Origin: JACKJA01 sp050297015
GTDB lineage: Bacteria > Pseudomonadota > Alphaproteobacteria > Micavibrionales > Micavibrionaceae
DNA length: 64,000 nucleotides
Reading direction: 5' to 3'
Assembly: GCA_050297015.1 (NCBI GenBank)
Contig: JBNKRZ010000023.1
Span: forward strand, 62,001-126,000
The notes under the pieces are model-generated. The model worked only from the letters and a program-made list of their open reading frames with translations, did not search any database and had not been told where the DNA came from. The position numbers and the translations under genes are program-made. Shown one piece after another: positions 54,969 through 63,897 of the stretch. How positions within the stretch are numbered: the stretch's first letter is position 1; every line of letters begins with the position of its first letter.

Positions 54969-56675
54969 ATGACGGCATTTTATCCTCTTGAATATCTGAC
55001 CGTTCTAAAACGTCATATGCGTATCTTCGTTGCTGTTGTAGGAACGATTACGCTGGCTTCTCTCTTTTTCGCCATGAGTTGGTCGAAATACGAAGCCCAC
55101 GCCACAGTGGAAGTAGCACAGCCCGAAATTGCAATGGACGCTGTGGAGACTTTAGAAAACCGAATCATGACCGCCGAAACGATAGCTGACCTGCAAATCA
55201 GCCGCTTAAAGCAAAAAGTCCTGTCGACCAGCTCTCTGGCAGAAATCATCGCTAAACTTGATCTCTACCCCAAAAGTCGCAAAAGCACCCCGATTGCCTA
55301 CATTGCGCAAGATATGCGTAACAAGATAAATATACAGCTTATCAGTACGGCTATGGCTAACCCTTCTGCCGCACAAAAAGTTTCGGCGGCCCAGCTCTCT
55401 GCCATTGCGTTTGTCCTGAGCTTTGAATATTCAGACCCTCTCCTTGCCCAAAGAACCGTTAATGAACTGGTCTCACGCTTTCTTAATGAAGATCTCAAAG
55501 ACCGCCGTGAAACGGCACAAAAAACATCGACCTTTTTAGAAGGACAAATCGAAATCCTCGCCAATTCCTTAGAAGAACAAGAGCAAAAGATCGCTGCGTT
55601 CCGGGCTGCAAACGGCGATACACGCCCCGATGCGCTAGCCTTTAATCAACAAGCGTCCGTTACAACATCATCGCGTCTTCTGGCCATTGAAAGCGACATT
55701 ATTTCTAACCTTGGTCTGATTGGCGCTCTGCGGGCACAACTGACCCAGACGGACCCTTATTCCCGTGTTATGGATGAAAGCGGCGAAGTTCTAACAACGC
55801 CGGCCATCCAATTGCGGGCGCTTAAATCGCAATACGCAACCTTGACGGCAAAATACGGTCCCAAACACCCTGATGTCGTCAAAGTGTCCCGCCAGATTAA
55901 AGCCTTGGAAGGGAAAGCCGTACCCGGCAATCTAACGGCACGCCTGAAAGCGCAAATCGCTGATATCAGCGCAAAACTAGAAACGACGCGTGAGGCATAT
56001 AGTGCCAAACACCCGGATTATATCGCGCTGGAAAAACAATTAAAGAGCCTGAAAGAACAGCTAGACGATGCTGAAACCGGCAGCGAACCCCTGATTATCG
56101 AAGATGCAGACAATCCCGCTTACTTACAAATCGTGGCACAGTTGCGCGCAGCGGAAGAGCAGAAAAAAGCACTAACCGCCCAACGGGATGAAGTGCGAGA
56201 AAAACAAAAAGAGTATCAAAAAGCTATCGCTGATAACCCTGCCAGCGAGAAGGAAATGGCCGCTCTGGCACGTAACTACGATAATATGATGCTGTTATAC
56301 CGGGAACTAAAAGCCCGCAAGCTAGCTTCCGATATGAACAAAACCATAGAAGAGGGACATGTCGGACGGCGCTTGGCTGTAATCGACCCCCCCGAATTGC
56401 CGCAGGGTACCAATCCAGGACGTAAAACCATTCTCGCCATTGGAGTATTTCTTGCGCTAATAGCAGGCTTTTCAAGCGTAACGGGTCTACAGATTTTATC
56501 CCAAACTGTCATTGGACGGCACCATCTGGAATCACTGATCGGGGTCGCTCCATTGGTAACGGTGCCACGACTAGCAACGCTGGATGAAAAAATAAAGATG
56601 CGGCGACTGATTATGCGGCTAGCGATGATGGCCCCTCTGGCCATGTTGATGTTTTTAATTTTGCTGTCTCTGTAG
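54969..56675 (+). CDS. Polysaccharide chain-length determinant (Wzz/GNVR domain)
   Basis: 568 residues. Membrane segments near 18-36 and 490-512, plus a third hydrophobic stretch at the C-terminus (about 548-567), flank a long periplasmic region of coiled coils (about 180-450, E/Q/K heptads) with the repeated KYGPKHPDVVKVSRQI and YSAKHPDYIALEKQL segments. This is the Wzz/Wzc periplasmic partner that controls export chain length; the kinase is a separate gene just downstream. AAGGAA precedes the ATG. Confidence 0.92.
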   Translation: MTAFYPLEYLTVLKRHMRIFVAVVGTITLASLFFAMSWSKYEAHATVEVAQPEIAMDAVETLENRIMTAETIADLQISRLKQKVLSTSSLAEIIAKLDLYPKSRKSTPIAYIAQDMRNKINIQLISTAMANPSAAQKVSAAQLSAIAFVLSFEYSDPLLAQRTVNELVSRFLNEDLKDRRETAQKTSTFLEGQIEILANSLEEQEQKIAAFRAANGDTRPDALAFNQQASVTTSSRLLAIESDIISNLGLIGALRAQLTQTDPYSRVMDESGEVLTTPAIQLRALKSQYATLTAKYGPKHPDVVKVSRQIKALEGKAVPGNLTARLKAQIADISAKLETTREAYSAKHPDYIALEKQLKSLKEQLDDAETGSEPLIIEDADNPAYLQIVAQLRAAEEQKKALTAQRDEVREKQKEYQKAIADNPASEKEMAALARNYDNMMLLYRELKARKLASDMNKTIEEGHVGRRLAVIDPPELPQGTNPGRKTILAIGVFLALIAGFSSVTGLQILSQTVIGRHHLESLIGVAPLVTVPRLATLDEKIKMRRLIMRLAMMAPLAMLMFLILLSL

Positions 56676-56705
56676 GCCGCCGGACTATTGAATGTGAGAA
56701 AAATA

Positions 56706-57512
56706 ATGCTTTCCGTATCCTCTATGATTAACAAAACCCAACAGCTTATGAGCAAAATTGATCCGGCGATTGACACAATTGAACGCTCGGATAATACCCT
56801 CATCAAAAAATTGCTGCAACGCTTCCGGCTTGAAACGCTGCGCTTAAAGGACGAAAAAGCGGAACAATCGCCGTTTGAGGGTGCATTGGACCAGCACCGG
56901 ATCGTAGGCCACAGAACGCGCAGTAAAGAAGCCGATACTTTCAGATTCTTACGCACACAGATCCTGCGCACGATGAATGAAAACGGCTTTAAGACGCTGG
57001 CCATCAGTTCTCCGCGCTACGGTGACGGAAAGACGACAACAGCCACGAACCTCGCCGTTAGCATCGCACAGGACTTAAAACAAACCGTTTTGGTCGTTGA
57101 CCTTGACTTGCGCAAACCATCGCTAGCGGAATATCTAGAGATTGATGCGAAAGTTGGTCTAACCGATTATCTCGCGGATAAAGCCAGCGTGAAAGATTGC
57201 CTCGTACGGATGCCCTTTGAACGAATCTCTATCTTCCCGGCCGGAAACCCGGTTGACCGCTCTTCGGAAACGGTAGGCTCACCGCAAATGGAGAAGCTGG
57301 CCGAGGAACTTAAAAGCCGCTACGACGACCGGATTATCATCTACGATATGCCGCCGCTTTTGGAGCAAGACGATCCGTTGGTGTTCTTGCCGCATGTCGA
57401 TGCCTTCCTGATGGTTGTGCGCGAAGGCGTTACAACAGTTGATGAAATAAAACGCAGTCTGGATATTCTTGAATCCGCCAAGGTTGTCGGCGTTGTTCTA
57501 AACGCTGCCTAA
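56706..57512 (+). CDS. CpsD/CapB-like tyrosine kinase, EPS associated
   Basis: 268 residues. P-loop BY-kinase fold: Walker A SSPRYGDGKTTTATNLA near 108-124, Walker A' VLVVDLDLRKPSLAEYL, Walker B IIIYDMPPLLEQDD. No tyrosine-rich C-terminal cluster is present (ends VVGVVLNAA), so autophosphorylation control may differ from Wzc. Starts at TTG 56688 or GTG 56694 are possible; ATG 56706 has a weak GAG 6 bases before. Lies 30 bp after the chain-length gene it should regulate, and convergent with the acetyltransferase. Confidence 0.88.
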   Translation: MLSVSSMINKTQQLMSKIDPAIDTIERSDNTLIKKLLQRFRLETLRLKDEKAEQSPFEGALDQHRIVGHRTRSKEADTFRFLRTQILRTMNENGFKTLAISSPRYGDGKTTTATNLAVSIAQDLKQTVLVVDLDLRKPSLAEYLEIDAKVGLTDYLADKASVKDCLVRMPFERISIFPAGNPVDRSSETVGSPQMEKLAEELKSRYDDRIIIYDMPPLLEQDDPLVFLPHVDAFLMVVREGVTTVDEIKRSLDILESAKVVGVVLNAA

Positions 57513-57517
57513 TCGAA

Positions 57518-58078
57518 TTAAGGTATTTCGGGGGTGATGGTTTTATAGTAACAGCGCCCTTTAATAATCTCGTTTTCAACTTTGGCATAAAACGGATGCG
57601 TGCCGTAGCAGACATATCCCATGCTTTCATAAAGCGCGATAGCAGCCGTCTGCGTCTCCCGTACATCAAGATTAATCACAGAAAAACCTTCTTCCCGCGC
57701 GGCTTGTTCAACGCCTTCGATCAACAGGCGGGCAATTCCGTATTTCCGGGCCCACGGTGCAACAAAATTCGTTGTCATCGTCACCGCAAAACTCTGCGCT
57801 TCATTATTTTTAGGAGGCGCAACAAGCTGAGCCGTCCCACAAATCGCACCATCAAGCCGCGCAACATAAAGAGAACGAGAAGGCACTGTAATCACGCCTT
57901 GCCAATAGCTCTCAAGGATTTCCCGCGCCGGTAACTTGACCCAACCGAAACCACCGCCATCCTTAATCGCGGCATCGGTCGCATCGCACAAATCATCCAT
58001 ATCACCGGGTGATAGCGCCGTAACCATTTCTACGCTAACAACCGGCCTGTCCGGCTTTATTTCTGGATAATTACTCAT
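57518..58078 (-). CDS. GNAT-family N-acetyltransferase
   Basis: 186 residues. Acetyl-CoA binding motif A is ARKYGIARLLIEGVEQAAREEG, followed by VINLDVRETQTAAIALYESMGY, the usual end of the GNAT fold. Substrate unknown. The stop is 5 bp from the convergent kinase gene stop. No operon partner; not clearly part of the polysaccharide pathway. Confidence 0.9.
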   Translation of the reverse strand: MSNYPEIKPDRPVVSVEMVTALSPGDMDDLCDATDAAIKDGGGFGWVKLPAREILESYWQGVITVPSRSLYVARLDGAICGTAQLVAPPKNNEAQSFAVTMTTNFVAPWARKYGIARLLIEGVEQAAREEGFSVINLDVRETQTAAIALYESMGYVCYGTHPFYAKVENEIIKGRCYYKTITPEIP

Positions 58079-58229
58079 AGACGCCTCTCCCTTCTTCCGT
58101 TATGAAACGGCTTTCAGATCGCCTCGATAAAAATAGCTACGCTATTCTATTATTCAACCACAAAAGAATAAACAAATTATAACCTTGCGATGCAGCATAG
58201 AGCTATTGGCTCAGTAAATATGCTGTTGT

Positions 58230-59639
58230 ATGATAGCATTTATGCGCAATATTTACCTTTTTCCTTTATGTGTGTTTTTACTGACCCTGAGCGGATGTAG
58301 CAGCTTTGTACAAAAAGCCGATTATCTTCCTATGCAGGAAGAACCCCAAGATGCCTATCCTGCACCCATCCAGTTCAGCGGCTATAAATTGAACCTGCCG
58401 GTTGGCTACGATGTCGGTATCATCAGTGACAGTGCCAATTATTGCGGTTGGCCACACAGTATGGTCGGACGCAACGTCATACGGGATGCCTTTGAGACAA
58501 AAAACCTTGAGCGCGCTTTTGTCGATGCGCTGGAGGGGCAAGGCTACGATGTGGTCGATAACCTGACCATTGCCTTTGATGAAGAAGACGAATATGCCCG
58601 CGCCGAATATAAAATCAAAGCACATATTCAGGATATCCAGATTGATGCCTGCGACCACCACCCAACGATATGGAACGGGTTTTTACTGGGCCGTAACGGC
58701 ACAGACGGCGAACTATTCCTCGATGTAAAATGGACGCTTTATGACGCCCTGCGTCGTACCACGGTCTACACAACCCGGACACAAGGCTACACCAAGCGCC
58801 GCCGCCCTAATCAAGAAGGATTGGAGCTGATGATAACCGATGCGTTCGAGATGGCCGCTCATAATCTCGGTGCATCACCGGAATTCCACGATTTTATCTT
58901 CTACGGTAAGAAACCTAACGATCAAGACGCCGCCAAAGAAAAACAAAGGCGCGATAATCGCCCGCGCGTTTTCTCCCCTACGCAGCCTGTTGCCCTCGCG
59001 CCGCAAGCACTCTCACACGAACCGTTTCTGGAAAATGGTGAGCGCAAACGCAAAACCGCGGTTCTCATCCAAAGCGGGGCAGGACACGGCTCTGGCTTTT
59101 TCATCACAAAGCAGGGACATATCCTGACCAACGCGCACGTTGTTGGCGATGCCCTGCGTGTACGGGTCGTGACCGCCGACAAGGATGAAAAGTTGATCGG
59201 CGAGGTGCTGAGGATTGATAAAGCGCGCGATGTTGCCCTGATCCGGCTGGAAAAAGAACCCGGCGATATGGAGATTATAGTCTTGCCCATCCGCACAGAA
59301 TGGCCGACGGTTGGTGAAGATATCTACGCCATCGGCACACCCAAAGATTTCAACCATCTGCAAGACACCGTGACCAAGGGCATTATCTCCGCCCACCGGA
59401 TGGAAATGAAATTCCTCGGCACCCGTCAAAACTTCATTCAAGGCGATGTTAGCGTTCACAGCGGCAGCTCCGGCGGGCCGCTTCTGGACGCATACGGTAA
59501 TATTGTAGCCATCTCTGTAGGCGCCTACACGGCCGGAAATAATCACGGCATCGGCCTTAACTATTTCATCCCGATTGCCGAGGCATTGAACAAGATGGAT
59601 ATTACTGTTGGCGGCACGCCGGTCGATATCACCCCTTGA
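58230..59639 (+). CDS. Lipoprotein with C-terminal trypsin-like protease domain
   Basis: 469 residues. Lipobox LTLSGC puts the acylated Cys near residue 23. Residues ~45-240 are an unrecognised domain (DSANYCGWPHSMVGRNVIRDAF onwards), then a Pro/Arg-rich linker. Residues ~275-460 are an S1/DegP-type protease with the triad visible as His in LTNAHVVGD, Asp in KARDVALIRL and Ser in HSGSSGGPLLD. No PDZ domain follows. Envelope quality control or processing of a surface protein is inferred. Single gene, 49 bp before hslV, on the same strand. Confidence 0.85.
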   Translation: MIAFMRNIYLFPLCVFLLTLSGCSSFVQKADYLPMQEEPQDAYPAPIQFSGYKLNLPVGYDVGIISDSANYCGWPHSMVGRNVIRDAFETKNLERAFVDALEGQGYDVVDNLTIAFDEEDEYARAEYKIKAHIQDIQIDACDHHPTIWNGFLLGRNGTDGELFLDVKWTLYDALRRTTVYTTRTQGYTKRRRPNQEGLELMITDAFEMAAHNLGASPEFHDFIFYGKKPNDQDAAKEKQRRDNRPRVFSPTQPVALAPQALSHEPFLENGERKRKTAVLIQSGAGHGSGFFITKQGHILTNAHVVGDALRVRVVTADKDEKLIGEVLRIDKARDVALIRLEKEPGDMEIIVLPIRTEWPTVGEDIYAIGTPKDFNHLQDTVTKGIISAHRMEMKFLGTRQNFIQGDVSVHSGSSGGPLLDAYGNIVAISVGAYTAGNNHGIGLNYFIPIAEALNKMDITVGGTPVDITP

Positions 59640-59688
59640 CCTCGCCCCCGTTTCCCGCCATGTAATGAGGACATAAGGAGAATATGAG

Positions 59689-60246
59689 ATGGCTGATGAG
59701 TTAATGAACCCGCAAAAATGGCACTCCACTACGATCCTCGCCGTGCGCAAGGGCAAGGATGTTGTGATCGCCGGGGATGGACAAGTTTCCATGGGCGATA
59801 CGGTGCTAAAGGGCAATGCCAAAAAGGTACGCCGTTTGGGCCGCAATGAAGAAATCATCGCCGGATTTGCCGGGGCAACCGCCGACGCCTTTACCCTGTT
59901 CGAACGTCTTGAGGCCAAGTTAGAGGCCCATCCCGGCCAGCTCACGCGCGCTTGTGTCGAACTCGCCAAAGACTGGCGTACGGATAAATATCTGCGCCAA
60001 CTGGAAGCTTTAATGGCTGTGTGCGACAAGGAAACATCTTTGATCCTGACAGGGAACGGCGATGTTGTCGCGCCGGAGGATGGCTTGATCGGAATCGGTA
60101 GCGGCGGGAATTATGCTTTGTCCGCCGCGCGGGCCTTGATCGACCAAAAAAATATGGACGCCGAAGCCATCGCCCGTAAATCACTGGAAATTGCTGCGGG
60201 CATTTGCGTTTACACGAACAGCAATATTGTCGTTGAGAAGCTTTAA
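59689..60246 (+). CDS. hslV: ATP-dependent protease subunit HslV
   Basis: 185 residues. Proteasome-like threonine protease; the catalytic Thr14 starts TTILAVRKGKDVVIAGDGQVS after the propeptide MADELMNPQKWHS, and the metal/glycine region GIGSGGNYALSAARAL is present. It needs the HslU ATPase, whose gene normally follows, but the next gene is sulP on the other strand. AAGGAG precedes ATG by 8 bases. A second, relic copy of the 3' end lies at 63811-63873. Confidence 0.95.
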   Translation: MADELMNPQKWHSTTILAVRKGKDVVIAGDGQVSMGDTVLKGNAKKVRRLGRNEEIIAGFAGATADAFTLFERLEAKLEAHPGQLTRACVELAKDWRTDKYLRQLEALMAVCDKETSLILTGNGDVVAPEDGLIGIGSGGNYALSAARALIDQKNMDAEAIARKSLEIAAGICVYTNSNIVVEKL

Positions 60247-61919
60247 GCGACGGTACTTTTCTGCTTTTCCAATTCTTTCACGGCCTGCGTCAAAGCTTCT
60301 TTACAAGTATCAAATCGCCGTGCCGTCGGAATCTTCTTAAGAATACCATGAGACGCCAACATCGGGGCAATTGCATTTTTCACGCCCCCGACATAAAGAT
60401 GACAGCCCTTTTCATTTAGCTCATCGATCATCTGCGCCAACGTCATCATGATGCTAATATCCATCATGCGTGCATCCGTCAGATCAATAACAACCGCGCC
60501 GTAGTCTTCCCCCAGTAACTCCAAACGGAGTGATAAATCTCGCGCGGTGCCAAAACTAAGCGGGCCGGTGAAGCGCAGCAACAAAAGCCTATCCCCGGCC
60601 TCATCAAGCAAAGCCTCTTCAGCCTTCGTCAAATTATGGCGCACATTGCTCTTTCCCCCGGCAGATACAAACTGCACATCGTCAATCTGGTGTGTTGCCA
60701 GCCGCCGGGCGGTAATCAAGCTCTTCATGATAATCCCGATCGCCACAGCCATGATAAGGTCAACCATCACCGTCAAAACCATCACCGTTAGCATCACCGC
60801 AATGGCATGCCGGTCAGCGCCCTTAAGCCCAGCCTCCGCCATACGGCGCAAAAATGGCCAATCGATAATATCCCAGCCGACTTTTAACAAAATACCCGCC
60901 AGCGCCGCGCGGGGAATATATTCCACCATATCACCCAGCCCAAAAACACAGGCCAGCAAAACAACGGCGTGAATCATACCGGACAGACGCGTACGTCCTC
61001 CGGCACGGATATTCACGACCGTACGCATTGTTGCGCCCGCACCCGGCAATCCGCCAATCAGCCCGGCGGCCATGTTGCCTATGCCTTGACCGATTAGCTC
61101 TTTATCCGGATTGTGACGCGTACGGGTAAAGTTATCCGCGACCAGCGATGTTAAAAGGCTGTCGATACTGCCGAGCAGGGCTAGCGCAATTGCCGCGCCA
61201 ATCATATCGGAAAGCATCTCACCCTTAAAAACCGGCCAGTGAATATCCGGCACGGCTTGCGGCACAGCATCCAGCGTCGGCGCAGACATGAAAAAGAAAT
61301 GAGCGGCTATGCCGGCTATAATCAAGGCAGCCAAAGGTGGGGGCATAAAAGGGCGCCAACGGCGCGGCATGAAGACCATCACCGCCAGCGCTATAGCGCC
61401 GATTATGAATGAATCCGTATAAGGCGCCGATAATTCCCCCGGTAAAGCCACCAATGTATCGGCAACCGGGCCGCTGCCGCCATAACCCAGAAAAACAGGA
61501 AGCTGTAAGATAATGATGATAAGGCCGATCCCGCTCATAAACCCGGAAATCACCGGATAGGGTACATAGGCGATATAACGCCCCAACCCTGCGAATCCAA
61601 AGCCGATCTGGAGAAGCCCGCCCAAAATGATGGTCGTAAACACAGCGGCCGGTTCGGCCTGCATCGACACCAAAATTCCAGCCACCACAACCGTCATAGG
61701 CCCGGTCGGACCGGAAATCTGCGAGGGCGTTCCCCCAAACAAAGCGGCAAAAAAGCCGACGGCAATCGCCCCATACAGCCCGGCCAGCGGCCCCGCCCCA
61801 GACGCCACACCAAAGGCCAGCGCCAAAGGCAAAGCCACAACCGCCGCCGTAAGCCCGCCAAACAAATCCCCTCGCCAATCGGAAAACGCCTTCAAAATAC
61901 CCCCCTTGTTAAAAAACAA
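60243..61919 (-). CDS. SulP-family anion transporter with STAS domain
   Basis: 558 residues. About 10-12 membrane segments beginning RGDLFGGLTAAVVALPLALAFGV, with GGTPSQISGPTGPMTVVVAG (family loop) and LLGSIDSLLTSLVADNFT. C-terminal STAS domain (~430-545) with VVIDLTDARMMDISIM. Moves bicarbonate, sulfate or similar anions; the substrate is not shown. The longest frame starts with TTG 61919 without a clear ribosome binding site; TTG 61895, preceded by GGGGGG, is a good alternative. Its stop overlaps that of convergent hslV by 4 bp. Inserted between hslV and its relic. Confidence 0.9.
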   Translation of the reverse strand: MFFNKGGILKAFSDWRGDLFGGLTAAVVALPLALAFGVASGAGPLAGLYGAIAVGFFAALFGGTPSQISGPTGPMTVVVAGILVSMQAEPAAVFTTIILGGLLQIGFGFAGLGRYIAYVPYPVISGFMSGIGLIIIILQLPVFLGYGGSGPVADTLVALPGELSAPYTDSFIIGAIALAVMVFMPRRWRPFMPPPLAALIIAGIAAHFFFMSAPTLDAVPQAVPDIHWPVFKGEMLSDMIGAAIALALLGSIDSLLTSLVADNFTRTRHNPDKELIGQGIGNMAAGLIGGLPGAGATMRTVVNIRAGGRTRLSGMIHAVVLLACVFGLGDMVEYIPRAALAGILLKVGWDIIDWPFLRRMAEAGLKGADRHAIAVMLTVMVLTVMVDLIMAVAIGIIMKSLITARRLATHQIDDVQFVSAGGKSNVRHNLTKAEEALLDEAGDRLLLLRFTGPLSFGTARDLSLRLELLGEDYGAVVIDLTDARMMDISIMMTLAQMIDELNEKGCHLYVGGVKNAIAPMLASHGILKKIPTARRFDTCKEALTQAVKELEKQKSTVA

Positions 61920-61932
61920 AGAGAGATTCTAT

Positions 61933-62001
61933 ATGGCAAAACCGGAAAAGTCATTGTCAAAAAGACTAACCGCGTTACAGTGGATTGATTGTTATAATTA
62001 A
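61933..62001 (+). CDS. Possible 22-residue leader peptide
   Basis: ATG 61933 with AGAGAG 7 bases upstream opens a frame for MAKPEKSLSKRLTALQWIDCYN, ending 24 bp before the ABC exporter gene. Basic and amphipathic. Coding is uncertain; no homology known to me. Confidence 0.2.
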   Translation: MAKPEKSLSKRLTALQWIDCYN

Positions 62002-62025
62002 AGCGCATCAAATCCAATCCCGCAT

Positions 62026-63810
62026 ATGAAATATTCTTTTACATACAAACCAGTGAGGAAATTGCCGCGCACTTTACCAGCGTTTTTACGTTATGTGTTT
62101 GACCGTAATCCCCTGTTATGGATTACGTTTTTAATACAAGACATTATTCACTTTGCACGAACCTACGTCATTTATATAATTCTCGGCCTTACAATCGACT
62201 CCTTAACAGGTTTGCCTCAAGGATCTGAAATCCCGGAAAATGTATGGTGGTATGTTGCCATCGGAGCCGCTTATTTTATTTTCGCAGAATATATGCATAT
62301 TTGGAGCAGTTATCAGACCACATATTGGAAACCTTTTATACGCACCGCTATCCGAACAGATTTTTTTGAACACACTCTCAACCATTCGGTTTCTTTTCTA
62401 AACGATAATTTTTCCGGCGCGTTAACCCGAAAGATCACAGAAGTGGCCAACAGTGTCGATCGTCTACACGACATTGTGCGCTTTAAAATCGGTTATGGTG
62501 TAGAAACGGCCATTGCTACAACCGTGATCCTATTTTATATTTCGCCCCTCTACGGTATGGGAACACTTTTATATGCTGCGGCCATTGCCCTTCCTCTTTT
62601 TTGGCGTCTTAAACGTATCTCTTATTTCTCCCGGCAATATGCTGACGAGCGCGCTCTTGTAACGGGCACCATTGTCGATTCCCTGACGAACAGCAATGCC
62701 GTCAAAAGTTTTGCACATGCGTCACATGAAATGGCCCGACATCAAGATGTCTCTGCTGAAGAAAACAAATCTTTTGTGCGCCTGCGGAATAGAGTTATCG
62801 GTGTCGATCTTTCCCGGCGCGCGGCTTTGACTCTGTTCAGTTCAGGTATGTTGGTATTTTGTCTTTTAGGATGGCAAAACGGATTGATTTCCTTGGGAGA
62901 CGTGGCAACAATCATGGGAACCAGTTTGGCACTCATGAGTAACGCTTGGATATTCAGCGATGGAATCATGACTTTTTTCGACGAAAGCGGAAACATCACT
63001 GATGCGTTGAATATCATAAATACACCGCACAGCATTACAAATCACCCGGCAGCACGTGACCTGACGGTCGATGCGGGACACCTTCTTTTTTCCGATGTCA
63101 CGTTTTCATACAATAACGAGCCTGTTTTTCAAACGCTTACTCTGGATATTCCCTCTGGCCAACGTATCGGCTTAATCGGTCATAGTGGTGCAGGAAAAAG
63201 TACGCTTATCAATCTTCTTCTCCGTTTTTACGACTTGCAAAACGGTGCCATCACTATCGACGGTCAGAATATAGCGGATGTTACGCAAGAATCCCTCCGC
63301 CAAAATATCGCCGTGATCCCGCAAGACACGAGCCTGTTCCATCGCTCTTTGGTGGAAAACATCCGCTACGGCAAGCTGGATGCCACCGATGAAGAAGTCA
63401 TAGAAGCAGCACAAAAAGCACACGCGCATGAGTTTATCACGAACTTGCCCAAAGGATATGAAACGCTGGTGGGCGAACGCGGTGTAAAGCTCAGTGGCGG
63501 ACAACGTCAACGCATTGCCATTGCGCGCGCGATTTTGAAAGACGCGCCGATTTTGGTTTTAGATGAAGCGACCAGCGCGCTGGACTCCGAGAGTGAAAAA
63601 CTCATCCAGGAATCCCTGAAAGATCTTATGCAGGGCAAAACCGTGATCGCCATTGCCCACCGCCTGAGTACGATTTCCCACTTGGATCGTCTCATCGTTA
63701 TGGACCAAGGTCGGATTATTGAGGACGGCACTCACGAAGAATTACTGAAAAAAGAAGGGCTCTACAAGAAACTCTGGGCTATGCAATCAGGCGGATTTCT
63801 TGGCGAATGA
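62026..63810 (+). CDS. ABC exporter, fused permease and ATPase
   Basis: 594 residues, MsbA/MDR half-transporter layout: six membrane segments (about 20-310), then a nucleotide-binding domain with Walker A IGHSGAGKSTLINLLLRFYD near 384, Q-loop VIPQDTSLF, signature LSGGQRQRIAIARA near 488, Walker B ILVLDEATSALDS and H-loop AIAHRLST. The substrate is not evident: lipid, peptide or drug. A TATAAT lies 28 bp before the ATG, with no good -35. The stop codon is followed in frame by the hslV relic. Not adjacent to EPS genes, so a role there is unlikely. Confidence 0.92.
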   Translation: MKYSFTYKPVRKLPRTLPAFLRYVFDRNPLLWITFLIQDIIHFARTYVIYIILGLTIDSLTGLPQGSEIPENVWWYVAIGAAYFIFAEYMHIWSSYQTTYWKPFIRTAIRTDFFEHTLNHSVSFLNDNFSGALTRKITEVANSVDRLHDIVRFKIGYGVETAIATTVILFYISPLYGMGTLLYAAAIALPLFWRLKRISYFSRQYADERALVTGTIVDSLTNSNAVKSFAHASHEMARHQDVSAEENKSFVRLRNRVIGVDLSRRAALTLFSSGMLVFCLLGWQNGLISLGDVATIMGTSLALMSNAWIFSDGIMTFFDESGNITDALNIINTPHSITNHPAARDLTVDAGHLLFSDVTFSYNNEPVFQTLTLDIPSGQRIGLIGHSGAGKSTLINLLLRFYDLQNGAITIDGQNIADVTQESLRQNIAVIPQDTSLFHRSLVENIRYGKLDATDEEVIEAAQKAHAHEFITNLPKGYETLVGERGVKLSGGQRQRIAIARAILKDAPILVLDEATSALDSESEKLIQESLKDLMQGKTVIAIAHRLSTISHLDRLIVMDQGRIIEDGTHEELLKKEGLYKKLWAMQSGGFLGE

Positions 63811-63873
63811 GCCCAGATCGCCGTCGGTATTTGCGTTTACACCGACAACAGTATAATAGTGAAAAAACTTTAA
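63811..63873 (+). pseudogene. Relic of an hslV 3' end
   Basis: Directly after the ABC exporter stop, in the same frame, 20 codons read AQIAVGICVYTDNSIIVKKL and a stop. The HslV C-terminus encoded at 60246 is EIAAGICVYTNSNIVVEKL: 10 of the last 15 residues agree, and the DNA shares GGXATTTGCGTTTACAC. No start, no catalytic part. It marks where a second or earlier hslV ended. Confidence 0.7.
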
Positions 63874-63897
63874 TTTTCGTAGGATAAGACGAACACT

